DNA of 64,000 bases from an uncultured Ruminococcus sp. (GTDB taxonomy: Bacteria > Bacillota > Clostridia > Lachnospirales > Lachnospiraceae): contig UQKK01000010.1 in NCBI GenBank assembly GCA_900541505.1, forward strand, positions 1-64,000, read 5' to 3'. This document shows positions 42,803-54,000 of this stretch, in pieces (positions within the stretch are counted from its first letter, which is position 1; each line of letters starts with the position of its first letter). Made by a program: the position numbers and the translations under genes. The notes below the pieces were generated by a model, which was not told where the DNA came from, ran no database searches, and was given only the letters and a program-made list of their open reading frames with translations.

Positions 42803-43948
42803 ATGTATGAAGTGATAAAGACAGACGGCAGAGCAAAACGGGCAAGGCTTACGACGGTGCACGGCACCATTGAGACGCCGGTATTTATGAATGTGGGGAC
42901 TGCCGCGGCAATCAAAGGCGCGGTGTCCACAGACGATTTGCGCACTATCGGGACGCAGGTGGAATTGTCCAACACCTACCACCTCCATGTGAGACCGGGG
43001 GATGAAGTGGTGAAAAAGCTGGGCGGGCTCCACAAGTTTATGAACTGGGATAAGCCAATCCTCACGGATTCGGGGGGATTTCAGGTATTCTCCCTGGCGG
43101 GGCTCAGAAAGATTAAAGAAGAAGGCGTACACTTCCACTCCCATATTGACGGGAAGAAGATTTTCATGGGACCGGAGGAGAGTATGCAGATTCAGTCCAA
43201 TCTGGCGTCCACCATCGCCATGGCGTTCGACGAGTGTCCTCCCAGTGTGGCGGATAAAAAGTATATCCAGAACTCAGTGGAGAGGACGACGCGCTGGCTT
43301 GCGCGCTGTAAAACAGAGATGGACAGGCTCAACTCTCTTTCAGATACCCTTAATCCCCACCAGATGCTCTTTGGTATCAACCAGGGCGGCATCTATGAGG
43401 ACATCCGCATCGCCCACGCCCAGCAGATTTCCCAGATGAATCTGGACGGATACGCAGTAGGCGGTCTGGCGGTGGGAGAGAGCCATGAGGAGATGTATCG
43501 CATTCTGGATGCGGTGGTACCACATCTGCCGAAAGATAAACCCACCTATCTGATGGGTGTGGGGACCCCGGCGAATATCCTGGAGGCAGTTGAGCGGGGC
43601 GTAGACTTCTTTGACTGTGTGTACCCTACAAGAAACGGGCGCCACGGACACGTGTACACAAACAGCGGGAAGCTCAATCTCTTCAACGCGAAATATGAGC
43701 TGGATGACAGACCCATAGAGGAGGGCTGCGGCTGCCCGGCATGCAGAAGCTACAGCAGGGCATATATCCGCCATCTGCTCAAGGCGAAGGAGATGCTGGG
43801 CATGCGTCTGTGCGTGCTGCACAATCTGTATTTCTACAATAAGATGATGGAAGAGATACGGGAAGCCATCGAAGCGGGCAGATACAGTGAATATAAGAAG
43901 GAAAAGCTCTCCGGCATGGCGAAAAAGCCAGCGGTTGACGCGAAATAA
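42803..43948 (+). CDS. tgt: tRNA-guanine transglycosylase (queuine tRNA-ribosyltransferase)
   Basis: A 381-residue enzyme that exchanges guanine 34 for a preQ-type base in tRNAs. DSGGFQVFSLAGLRKIKEEG is the active-site segment, MGVGTPANILEAVERGVDFFDCVYPTRNGRHGH carries the nucleophile Asp and binding loop, and CGCPACRSYSRAYIRH with a later LHN forms the zinc site. It lies 29 bases after the L,D-transpeptidase gene and is followed by yajC, a common Firmicute neighbour. Confidence 0.96.
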   Translation: MYEVIKTDGRAKRARLTTVHGTIETPVFMNVGTAAAIKGAVSTDDLRTIGTQVELSNTYHLHVRPGDEVVKKLGGLHKFMNWDKPILTDSGGFQVFSLAGLRKIKEEGVHFHSHIDGKKIFMGPEESMQIQSNLASTIAMAFDECPPSVADKKYIQNSVERTTRWLARCKTEMDRLNSLSDTLNPHQMLFGINQGGIYEDIRIAHAQQISQMNLDGYAVGGLAVGESHEEMYRILDAVVPHLPKDKPTYLMGVGTPANILEAVERGVDFFDCVYPTRNGRHGHVYTNSGKLNLFNAKYELDDRPIEEGCGCPACRSYSRAYIRHLLKAKEMLGMRLCVLHNLYFYNKMMEEIREAIEAGRYSEYKKEKLSGMAKKPAVDAK

Positions 43949-43990
43949 TATAAAATTTGTCTGAAAACAGACAGAAAATCAAAAACAGAC

Positions 43991-44019
43991 TTGAAGATTG
44001 GCAAAAATTTGTGTATAGT
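43991..44019 (+). promoter_or_regulatory. Promoter for yajC
   Basis: TTGAAG (43991-43996) and TATAGT (44014-44019) are spaced 17 bases, 43 bases before yajC. Confidence 0.65.
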
Positions 44020-44062
44020 AATCTTATTGGTTTGAACATAGTAGTTAGGAGGACGAAACAAG

Positions 44063-44338
44063 ATGGACATGCTAGGTATCATTGTCATTTATGCGGTAGT
44101 GCTGGGAGGTATGTGGTTTTTGCTCATGCGCCCGCAGAAGAAAGAGCAGAAGAGGCTGCAGGCAATGCTCTCCACAATGGAAGTGGGAGATACAGTACTG
44201 ACGACGAGCGGATTTTACGGAGTCATCATCGATATCACAGACGATGACGTTATCGTGGAGTTCGGCAGCAACAAGAACTGCCGTATCCCGATGCAGAAGG
44301 CTGCAATCGCCCAGATTGAGAAGCCGGGAGCAGAGTAG
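44063..44338 (+). CDS. yajC: Preprotein translocase accessory subunit YajC
   Basis: A 91-residue protein with a single N-terminal membrane helix (IIVIYAVVLGGMWFLLMRPQKKEQKR) and a small beta domain (MEVGDTVLTTSGFYGVIIDI). It associates with SecDF and the Sec translocon. AGGAGG precedes ATG 44063. It has its own promoter and is followed by a strong terminator; secD and secF are not beside it here. Confidence 0.95.
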   Translation: MDMLGIIVIYAVVLGGMWFLLMRPQKKEQKRLQAMLSTMEVGDTVLTTSGFYGVIIDITDDDVIVEFGSNKNCRIPMQKAAIAQIEKPGAE

Positions 44339-44384
44339 AGCCGCGAGGTTTTCTGCCATAGATATAAAATAGAATATGATAAGC

Positions 44385-44426
44385 AAAGAGCGCTGATTCT
44401 TTTATGGGGTCAACGCTCTTTTTTTG
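44385..44426. terminator. Terminator between convergent yajC and XRE genes
   Basis: AAAGAGCG (44386-44393) pairs with CGCTCTTT, then seven T. The A-rich left flank could serve the minus strand too. Confidence 0.8.
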
Positions 44427-44446
44427 GTTAGGGCACAGCCCTGTCT

Positions 44447-44716
44447 TCATTCTGAGAGGAAGGTAAGCTGGGGGTTGTCGGGAAAAAGAGCCTCCAGCGG
44501 GACACGAAAGAGTTCAGAAAAATATAGGAGTTCATAATCTGCCACAACACGCTCCCCGGTCTCGATGCGGCTGACTGCCTTCTGGTTCAGGTTTAGCCCC
44601 ATCAGTTGGAGTTTCGCGGCGAGTTGTTCCTGGGAAAGTGAAGCTTCCTCCCGCAGCGCTTTGATTTTTCCGCCGGAAGCATTGCATTTGCCATCTGTAT
44701 ATTTGTAAATTTTCAT
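44447..44716 (-). CDS. Small XRE-family helix-turn-helix regulator
   Basis: An 89-residue DNA-binding protein. GGKIKALREEASLSQEQLAAKLQ and AVSRIETGERVVADYELLYFSELF form the five-helix XRE domain; there is no sensor domain. The ribosome site is weak. It diverges from the giant surface-protein gene, and two 19-bp direct repeats flank the promoter between them, so it is the likely regulator of that gene and of itself. Confidence 0.88.
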   Translation of the reverse strand: MKIYKYTDGKCNASGGKIKALREEASLSQEQLAAKLQLMGLNLNQKAVSRIETGERVVADYELLYFSELFRVPLEALFPDNPQLTFLSE

Positions 44717-44741
44717 TATTCAAGCCTGCCTTTGCTGTAAT

Positions 44742-44814
44742 TTATCCCAAAGATAACTAATATTTCTTGACTCTACCATAAAACAGAAGGTATAATTATC
44801 CCAAAGATGACTAA
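44742..44814. promoter_or_regulatory. Two 19-bp direct repeats, probable XRE operators
   Basis: TTATCCCAAAGATAACTAA (44742-44760) and TTATCCCAAAGATGACTAA (44796-44814) differ at one base and are 54 bases apart. The second overlaps the last base of the plus-strand -10 box, and the first lies over a minus-strand GATAAAT element upstream of the XRE gene. Confidence 0.8.
44767..44796 (+). promoter_or_regulatory. Promoter of the giant surface-protein gene
   Basis: TTGACT (44767-44772) and TATAAT (44791-44796) are spaced 18 bases, bracketed by the two direct repeats. The predicted leader is about 240 bases. Confidence 0.75.
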
Positions 44815-44910
44815 ACCTACAATACTCTGCTGAGAAATTTTTTGTATTTACTATTCAATAGTACCCGGATATGAAAAATTTATGAGAAAAAAGGAAAAAG
44901 ATTCTAAGAG

Positions 44911-44924
44911 TGCAGTGCACTGCA
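44911..44924. promoter_or_regulatory. Perfect 14-bp palindrome in the leader
   Basis: TGCAGTGCACTGCA is self-complementary over 14 bases; TGCAGTGCA recurs at 45006-45014. Position in the leader suggests an operator or an RNA hairpin. Confidence 0.5.
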
Positions 44925-44955
44925 TATTACAAAATACGGTTCAGAAGATTCGCAG

Positions 44956-44979
44956 AGGAGGTAGAGATACCTCCTTTTT
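44956..44979 (+). terminator. Terminator-like attenuator in the leader of the giant gene
   Basis: AGGAGGTA and TACCTCCT form an 8-bp stem with a GAGA loop, followed by TTTTG. It lies between the promoter and the start codon of the giant gene, so most transcripts could stop here unless antitermination occurs. The stem also hides an AGGAGG sequence. Confidence 0.65.
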
Positions 44980-45044
44980 GTGTCCAGATGGCATGTCCGT
45001 TATATGCAGTGCAAATTTAAGAGTGGGGAAAAGGAGGAAAGGAC

Positions 45045-48000
45045 ATGAAAAAGAAAGGATTGCTGCGCAGACTTCTCACGATTCTGCTCGTTCTCTCCAT
45101 GGTGTTTACCAGTCAGACTGTGATGACACTGACAGAGACGGTCGTATATGCACAGGACGAGGGCGATGGGCAGTCAGGAGAGGGACAGGGAGGCGAAACA
45201 ATAGATTCGCAGTCCGGTTCTGGACAAGGAGAGCTTGGAGGCGGAGGAAATACGCAGGGAAATCCGCCCGGAGACGATGGCAACGTATCGGGTAATGGAG
45301 ATGGTCTCCCTGATGGCACAGGAACAGGAGACTCGGATATTGACACCGGAGATGGCTTGGGAACCGGTACATCCGATGGAAGCTCTGCACCGGCAGGAGA
45401 GATACCGGCCGGGGAAATGACAGGAGACGGCACACAAGAAGGTGCCGAAGCCGGGGAGACCAACGGGGTCTTAACATACGACTTAGACAGCGGAGACTCT
45501 CCTTATGATTCCGTGGGGGCGATGGCAGAAGATTACTATGGGACAAGTGCGTCCAATCCGCAGGATATGGCGGCGGTGGAGTTTTCCAAGCCGTCCGGCT
45601 ACCAATTTCCGACCACGGCTAAGGCGGGGGATACTCTGACCTATACCATCCGCTGGGATACAAAGACGGCGCCCTTATATCCGTATAAGGACCAGGCGCT
45701 GGGGCTCTTTGACCATTATGATGGGACAAAGATTTATCTGAAGCTGCCGGAGGGCATGACCATCAGCAGACCGGATGAGATTATTGGCATCGAGAGCTGT
45801 ACATACAATGAAGACACAGAAGAATGGGAATTTACATTGAACCCCTCCATCACACCGGGAAATAACGGAAGTTTTACAATCAATGTGCAGGTGGAGGGAA
45901 ACGGTACGCTGGAAGTGGGAAGACAGTTTATTTTCAGCGAGAATCCGTCTGCCCTGCGCATTGAGACAAATGTCACGGTGCTGGATAAGACGAATGTCTC
46001 CAGTCCGGCAACGGTGGGTACCTACAGTCAGAAGAAGGATTCCGCGAACCTTCCTGATACAGTGACATCCGTCTCCGACGATGTATGGGGGATAGCGAAG
46101 ACTTACCAGTCCCACACTACGGCGGGCACAGGGGCTGATGAGAAGGTCACAGTGCGCTATAAGCTGGAGATGGGACTCTTATCCGATGGGACGATTGTGA
46201 CGAATCCGTCAAGCTATGCGGTGAATGGACGAGTCCCGCTGGATTCTGTGAAATTGACAGAGACATTGGGCGAGCTGTTAAACCGTGACGATGAGGTCAT
46301 CTCAGCGGAAAAGGTGACGGTCACACCGGATTTCGGGAGCAGGACACCGGTAGAATATAGCGAAAATTTAGGTCAGCCGATTGTGCTGGAGAATCTGACG
46401 CTGGACACCTGCGCGGCCCACGCGGATACCGTGGGAATCGCGGTGGCAGGGACAGCGCCCTATTACACGGTCTACTATGTAGATGTGGTCTACCCTTACG
46501 CGGATTTTATCGCCAACTATTATGATGAGAAACAGGAGAAGCTGACTGTGTCCAACACGGCACAGATTTCCTATGTGCGAAAAGGCGAGAGTGAGGCAAA
46601 GACAGCAGAGTCTTCCGACTCCGAGGAGATTGGAGAGGTCACAAAGCCGGCGGAGCTGGAAATCCGAAAATTTATCCAGTCCTACAGCGGAGACGGAAAA
46701 CAGCTCTACGCCTCAGGCACAGATTGGAGTCCAATCAGCGGCGCGGCGGAATTTAGCGTGACAAAGGAAGATGGTACAGCGGCGCTGCTCTACCAGAAGA
46801 ACGCGGACGGCACATACACTGTCCTCTCAGAAGATGGAAAAGTATCCATCACACCGGACGGGGACGGCAAGGCAGTCGTCTATCTGGATGCGGGTACGTA
46901 TAAAGTAAAGGAGATAAGTGCGCCTTACAATACAGATTTGGAGGCAGGAGAGAAGGAGGCGGTAACTGAGATTGGGAAGAAAGTCTCCGTGGACTTTACC
47001 AACAAGGAGAAGCTGGGAGCGATTTCCATTACAAAGACAGGCATCAAGGATGGGAGCACATCCCCATTGAACGGCGCTGAATTCGGACTGTATACAGACA
47101 AAAACTGTACACAGGGAGGGGAAATTGCGACGGCTGTGACAGCGGGAAGCGGCACAGCGCAGTTTACCCGCCTCACACCGGGCACTTACTATATAAAAGA
47201 AATCAGCGCGCCCGAAGGCTATCTGCCGGATGATGAGATACATGAGGTGACTGTAGAGGCAAATCAGACAGAGACAGTCGAATTAAACAATCAATACAAC
47301 GCTGCCCATGTGCGTCTGCAGAAGCAGTACTGGGTATATCTAAGCAACGCATACGCGAATGTGAACAGCACAAACTATCAGGAGTTTAGCGGCTGCTTTT
47401 CGATTGAACAGAGTACAGATGGTGGACAGAACTGGACAGAGGTGGAAGGAAAGACAGGCTTAAGTCTGACATCGTCCGGACAGATTAACAGCGAACTGCC
47501 CGTATATGCGGCGGACGGCACTTTGATTACCTACCGTTTTAAAGAGACACTGCCTGAAGGATGGCACGGCGGGGATGATTCACAGGAAAATAATGGAGTG
47601 TGTTATTCCCCTTCCTTTACACTGGAGGAGAAACTGAGCGGGTCCCAGGAGAATCCGCATACAGTCACGATGCAGAATATCCGCAACGGAAGTCTCACCC
47701 TGACGAAACAGTTTGTCCGCATCAATCCGACTACAGGTGCGCAGGTTACGTCCTTTGCGGCAAAAGGGCAGGCGACATTCGACCTGTATAGAAAAGTGGG
47801 CGAGAGCGGCGACTATGAAAAAGTAGGTGCGTATCAGACCGATGCCAGCGGGAAGATTACGGTCACGAATCTGGAGCGTATCTCCGGAAGTGACACCATT
47901 TATTATTACTGGGTGGAGACTTCCCACACAGCGGGCGACGGCTATGTCATGGAGACAACAGAAGAGACAGAGGAAATCCAGGTAGATGGAGGAAACGTCA

Positions 48001-51000
48001 CAGCCATCGGACCTTATTATTTCACTGCAGACGACGAGGGAAAGATTACGCTGGACCAGAGCATGACAGTGAAGAATGTCCAGCAGAAGGTGGCGGTCAA
48101 AGTGACAAAGACGGACGCCTACACAAATAATTTTATTTCCGGGGCAAAGATTACGATTGAGAAAGTGACAGGCTCCGGTAAGGAACCAGTCATTGAGAAC
48201 GCAGATGTGCCGGGAACTCAGAACGGATATGTGGCGGTTTTAGAGCCCGGATATAAATATGAGATTACAGAGACGCAGGCGCCTGCGAACTATATCCAGA
48301 GTACCACGCCGCAGACTGTGGACTTTACCGGCGTGACAAAGGTGACTTCCGATACGCCCGCGGACAGTCTGTTGAAGACCGTGAACTTTGTCAACACCCC
48401 TTATCCGAAGGTGCAGATAAATAAGACGGTGACCGGAGTGAGCGGTACTTCCCCGCTTACAGGCGTGACATTTGAGGTATACACGAAAGGGGAAGATGAT
48501 ACATTTACCCCGGTGAAAAAAGCGGATGGGACCAACTTATCCATCGTGCCGGGAACCCAGGTACCTCTGCAGGCGGGCACTTACTATCTGCGGGAGGTGA
48601 TACCGGATTCGCTTTCCGGTTCGGTGCTGGACCCGGAGAAATATTCCGCACTTTATGGGGGAATCGGAAGTGATAAATACGAAATAGCAACAGACGGAAA
48701 GTTCTACTTCGGTCCCTATACAGTAGAGCAGCGAGAAACGGTAAATCATTTAGGAATCATTGACAATATTTCCAATCTGGGAGGGCTCACGGTCAAAAAG
48801 ACGGATGGAACGAATCCGCTCTCCGGCGCGGAAATCGGTGTCTACACAAAGGACAGCGCAGGAGAAGAGACGCTGGTAAAGAGCAGTACGACGACCACGA
48901 CCGGAGAGCTCACCTTCACTGACCTGCCAATCTATGACGCGTCGGGACTTAAGATTACTTATTATATCAGGGAGATTACCCCGCCGGAGGGATACTATGG
49001 CTCAGGGAAGGAGATAGAGACAACGCTTGTTCCCAAACAGATTATCAGTACAGTAAATGGCGGCGGCAGTGAACTGCTTACAATCGTCAACAGTCAGTAT
49101 ACGACCTTCACGGTGACGAAAGAATACCGGGACCTCTGGGAATACACCTTCAACGGCAAGGCACAGCTCATCGAGGGGGCAGAGATTGCGCTCTATGAGT
49201 GGGATGAAGAGAATGGTTACTATACATATGTAGAGACAAAGACCACCGGACCCACCGGGGAGGTGGAGTTTGAACGCCTGACCAACGAGGGGACTTACGT
49301 GGCGGTGGAGGTCAGTGTGCCGGATACCGGAGAGCAGATGGAGCCCGCCATGGGCGGAAATTACCTGAATCCGCAGGAATATCCGACACTGACAGAAGAT
49401 GAGCTTGCAGACTACAACTACTGTAAAAAGGAACCAAATACAGGAGCCAGTGAGGATGTGCTCGTTAACCAGAAGGGATGGACGCAGATTTGGGTCTACA
49501 AGTGGAAAAACAACCCGAGCTGGACAGAAGGAATGACGGAAGAACCAGAAACTATCCCACAGAACGGCGCGCTCTTTGACCTCTACCAGCAGATTCTCCC
49601 GGAAGATACTGAGGAAGATGCAGTACTTACATTTGATGCGGATAACTGTACGCTCATCGGAAGCTACAGCAGCGGCACCCTGCCCGGAGAGGATGGAGAG
49701 AGACAGGCGGGCTGGCTTGCCACGGATATCCTGGATACCGGGGACAACATTGTCTACTGGATGGTGGAGACGGAAGCAGGACCGGGCGCGAAAATCATAG
49801 ATGCGGAAAACTATATTCTGTTTAAGAGGAATGGAACTCAATACACAAACAATAGCAACGGCGGAAATTCTACAAAGGTCTGCGATTATCTGAACCAGCA
49901 GGTGACGAATTATAAGTGGGAAAATGAACCGGTTACCGGACCGGGACCTGCTTATATGGCAGATGTCTCCCTGGCAAAGTGGGCGGGAGAGCTTACAGAG
50001 GATGGGGATAAGAAAAAGGACAGCTACAGTGCGCTTGGAAACGCCAAATATGAACTGTGGGTAGTCAACTCGGCGGTAGAGTATATCCAGAAGGTGGATG
50101 ATTTGACCGTGGGGCTGGAGAATGACCTGGGCGATACCAGTGGACAGACAGGCGAAAAGACGGCGTACGCCATTTCCAACACGCTTTATTATTTCAGTGA
50201 AGTGGAGGGAAAGATTAATTACGCGGACTTTAATGCAAAGGAAGCGGAAGGAAACCGTGAGGACATTACCTGGGGAGAAGATGACCAGGGACAGATTGTA
50301 GATGACGATGCAAAAGATGCGGACAGCTACTATGTGCGCATGGCAATCCGGGAGGTCTACGCTCCCTTCGGATACCAGATGGATAGCCGCGCCTACTACA
50401 TGATTGTCAAGTTTGGAAATACCAGTAACGGCGGGATGTGCAACAACAACGCCTACTATGTGACCGACAGTACAGATAATGTGACTTTGGCGGATGAACT
50501 CCCGGAGGATAAAATTACATGGGCAGAGTATTACAAAGAGGGCGATACACAGTACCGCCTGGTGAACTGGCCCATCGACAACTACTCAGTGACCATTAAT
50601 AAGTATGGCTATACCCCGGATGAGAATACACTGGGGCTGACCAGCGATGAGCTGGATAGTTGGTTCGAGGAACAGGGGCACAGCGGGCGCATAGCGCTGG
50701 GCGGTGTGACCATGAAGCTTCAGAGATACAACCCGGATACAGATGCCTATGAGGACTACGACTACGAGAAGCTGGACTGGGGGACTAAGACTTTTGAGAC
50801 TTCCTCCACCGGAAAGATGAGTTTCCCCAACGGTCTGCGCACCGGCAGGTACCGCATCATCGAGACAGCGGGCAGCAATACGGCTTATGAGCTGTTGTAC
50901 GATGGGAAAACAGTAGACGGCTTGGTGGCAGCGCGGTATTTCAAAGTGGGAAATGATTCCGTGACCGTGAGCATGTACAATCCGGCAAAACTTTCCTTAT

Positions 51001-54000
51001 CTCTGAAAAAGGAAGACCTGGAAGGTACGGCTGTCAGCGGATACAACTTTACCCTGCACAAGAAGGGGGAGAGCGGCACATACGAATCAACCACTGAGGC
51101 AAACGGCATCGCGCAGTTCGATTATGTGGACAGCGGCACCTACTGGATGTCCGAGAGCGGCAGCGGCTACAGCAGCGCATACTTAGAAGAATATATTGAG
51201 GCGACCTATCCGAAGCTGACTGCGTTCGTGCAGGAGAGCGAAGGAATTTTCCTGGGCTATACAAGAAAAATGGCAGACACCGCAGACGGAGAGCGGGAGG
51301 TTGTTCTCACTGAGATTACGGACCTGTCTGACTATACAGACGATGCCTCTGTTGTGGCAGTTAAAAATCCGCCGGAGGTTTCCCTGACTGTGAAGAAGAC
51401 AGATGAAGAAAGTGGGAAAGCACTTGAGGGGGCAGCGTTTACTGTCTACTACCAGCCCTTCGATGTGTTCAGAGAAACTTACACAGTAAAAGATATGACC
51501 CAGGAGGCAAACCGCACTTGGCTGGAGACAAATACCACCGGAGCTGACGGAACTTTCACTGTCTCTGCCAAGACGCCGGGGGTCTATTACATCGTGGAGA
51601 CTAAGGCGCCCCAGGGATATGACGCTGTCTTAACAGGAACAGTCATCGCCCTGACCGGCGGTATGCATATCGAGGTTACAGGGGCGGATGAGACCTATAC
51701 TTCCGCGGGAAATACAACGGTGACCTTTACAAACAAGGCGCAGGCGAAACTGACGGTTACGAAGGTGATTGATGCCGGAAGCCTGACAGCGCCCGACGCA
51801 TATGAGGCAGAATTTTCTCTCTATGAGAGCAAAGAGGCACAGACCGCGCTCGATACGAAGAAAGCCACCCAGGATACAGAGGCAGTCTTCACGGGACTTC
51901 ACCAGGGACAGACCTACTACCTCGGCGAGACGGCAAACAGCAAGTATGCCATCCGGTCGGTGAACGTGGGAGGCACAGACGTACAGCCGGAGAACGGGCG
52001 TTACCCGGTGAAGATAGACGGCTCTGATGTGAAGGTTACAGTGACGAACCGGTGGCTGTATGCCCAGGTGACGGTATTAAAGGTAGATGGAAGCAACGGA
52101 ACGGCTCTGACAGGGGCAGAATTTGAGGTGCAAAAGGACGGAGTTAAGGTGCAGGGCGTTCAGTGGACAGAGAAGGACGGAACCTATACTGCCCTCATCC
52201 CGCTGGACAGCAAAGACGGCGGAATCTATCACATTATAGAGACAAAGGCGCCGGAACATTATATCCAGTCCGGGGAGCCTATCGAAGTAGCATTGCAGCC
52301 CGGTGAGAAGAAGGCGGCGGGCACATGGTCGCAGTCAATGACAGAGAAGGAGATGAGGAACAACCTCATTATGCCCAACGACAACGGCATCCTAGTGGAA
52401 GTGACCAAGTATGACAATATGAAGGAGGCGCAGAGCAAGGCAAAGTTGAGCGACGTGACCTTCCGGATGTATGAGAAGAGCGGAGATACCTGGCAGCTAT
52501 ACGATACAAAGAGCACAGATGCGGACGGAAACGTGGAGTTTACCTTATCCTCAGGTATGGAGTACGCCCTTGGGGAGGCACAGGTATCCGGTTATGTAGG
52601 GCTTCAGGGAATCTGGCAGGGAGAGACGGCGCTTGCCACAGAGGAGGCAGCCGGACAGACCCTCTGCGTGCTGGATACCACGGCGATGCAGCCGGGACAG
52701 ACATACGCCTTCAGCGCCTACAATATTCCGGAAGTGGAACTGGAGGTGAGAAAAGCAGACGCCCTTGGCGGCACAGACCCGCTGCCGGAGGCAAACTTTT
52801 CCGTCTATGAGGTGCCCGCGGATACGAAGGAGACACTGACAGCAGACGAGGTGGCGGCGCTTCAGACTACAGGGACTCCTGTGCGGACAGAACGCACCAC
52901 CAAGACAGGCAGCGGCTATACCTATATGGACGGCATCCCTGTGGAACCGGGGAAAACCTATCTGATTGCGGAAAATGAAGTGACGGGAAGAGAGGGATAC
53001 GATACCTTTATCCGGGATGACAACCGGGTAAAATGGTACCAGGTGCTGACCATCCCGGCAGGGACAAAGGAGAAGCAGATTGTCACTCTGGAAAATGTTC
53101 TGGGAGAGGTGACACTTGCGCTTAATAAGACAGCAGAGAAAACCACCCTGAACAGTCTGTTTGACGGGGAACAGACCCTGACCTACACCTTGTCGCCGGA
53201 GATAGAGAACACCTACGGATTGGACGGCTTTGTCCTGGAGGATGTGGGGCTTAGCGCTTTTGACAGCCAGAATCGTGAACTGAATTTTGACACCTACTTA
53301 AAGGAGAAGTATACAGTAACCCAGGTCAAACTGGGGAAGACATCCCATGATGTGACCATGTATGACGGGTGTAAAGAAAATCCGGCTGCCAATGTTATTT
53401 CTGCCGATGTGACCTTCTATGATTTTACAGGACAAAAGGCGTACGAACGGACAGGGGTTATTGTTTCGGCAGGAGAACAAACCGTTTCCGTGCCGGCAAA
53501 TGTGACGGCGAAGATAAAAAATGTGAGCATCCGCTATTATTCCACAGGACTCGTGACAGCGGCAGGCTATGCGCTGGGACAGAATTTTACGCCCGGCGAG
53601 GTGCAGGTGGGAGTTCGATTAGACCAGCAGAAGGGCGGAGCAGACAGCGAGGAGATTGCGGGTATCCGCAATGATGCGAAGGCGACAGTGACCTATAAAG
53701 AGTGGGACTCTGCAGGCGTACAGACGCAGGCAGCGACAGACATAGAAAGCGCAGATGATGTTATGGTTTCTGTGGATTTGCAGGAGGCGCCCACCATCAC
53801 AGTGGAAAAATCCGCAGGCGAGGCGGTCACCAGCTTAAATGATACCCTGACTTATACGCTGACATTGAAAAATACTTCTGCGAACGGACAGGATTTATTA
53901 GAACCATTTATCGTAGATTTGCTGCCGGAAGGCACGACCGTGGATACCAACAGCACGTTCGCACGTATGGCGGACAGTGACACCTCCGGATTAGCTATCG

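Noticed and set aside
44882..45295. 137-codon plus-strand frame overlapping the giant gene start
   Set aside because: It runs through the attenuator hairpin and the signal-peptide coding region in another frame, with Arg-rich shadow composition.
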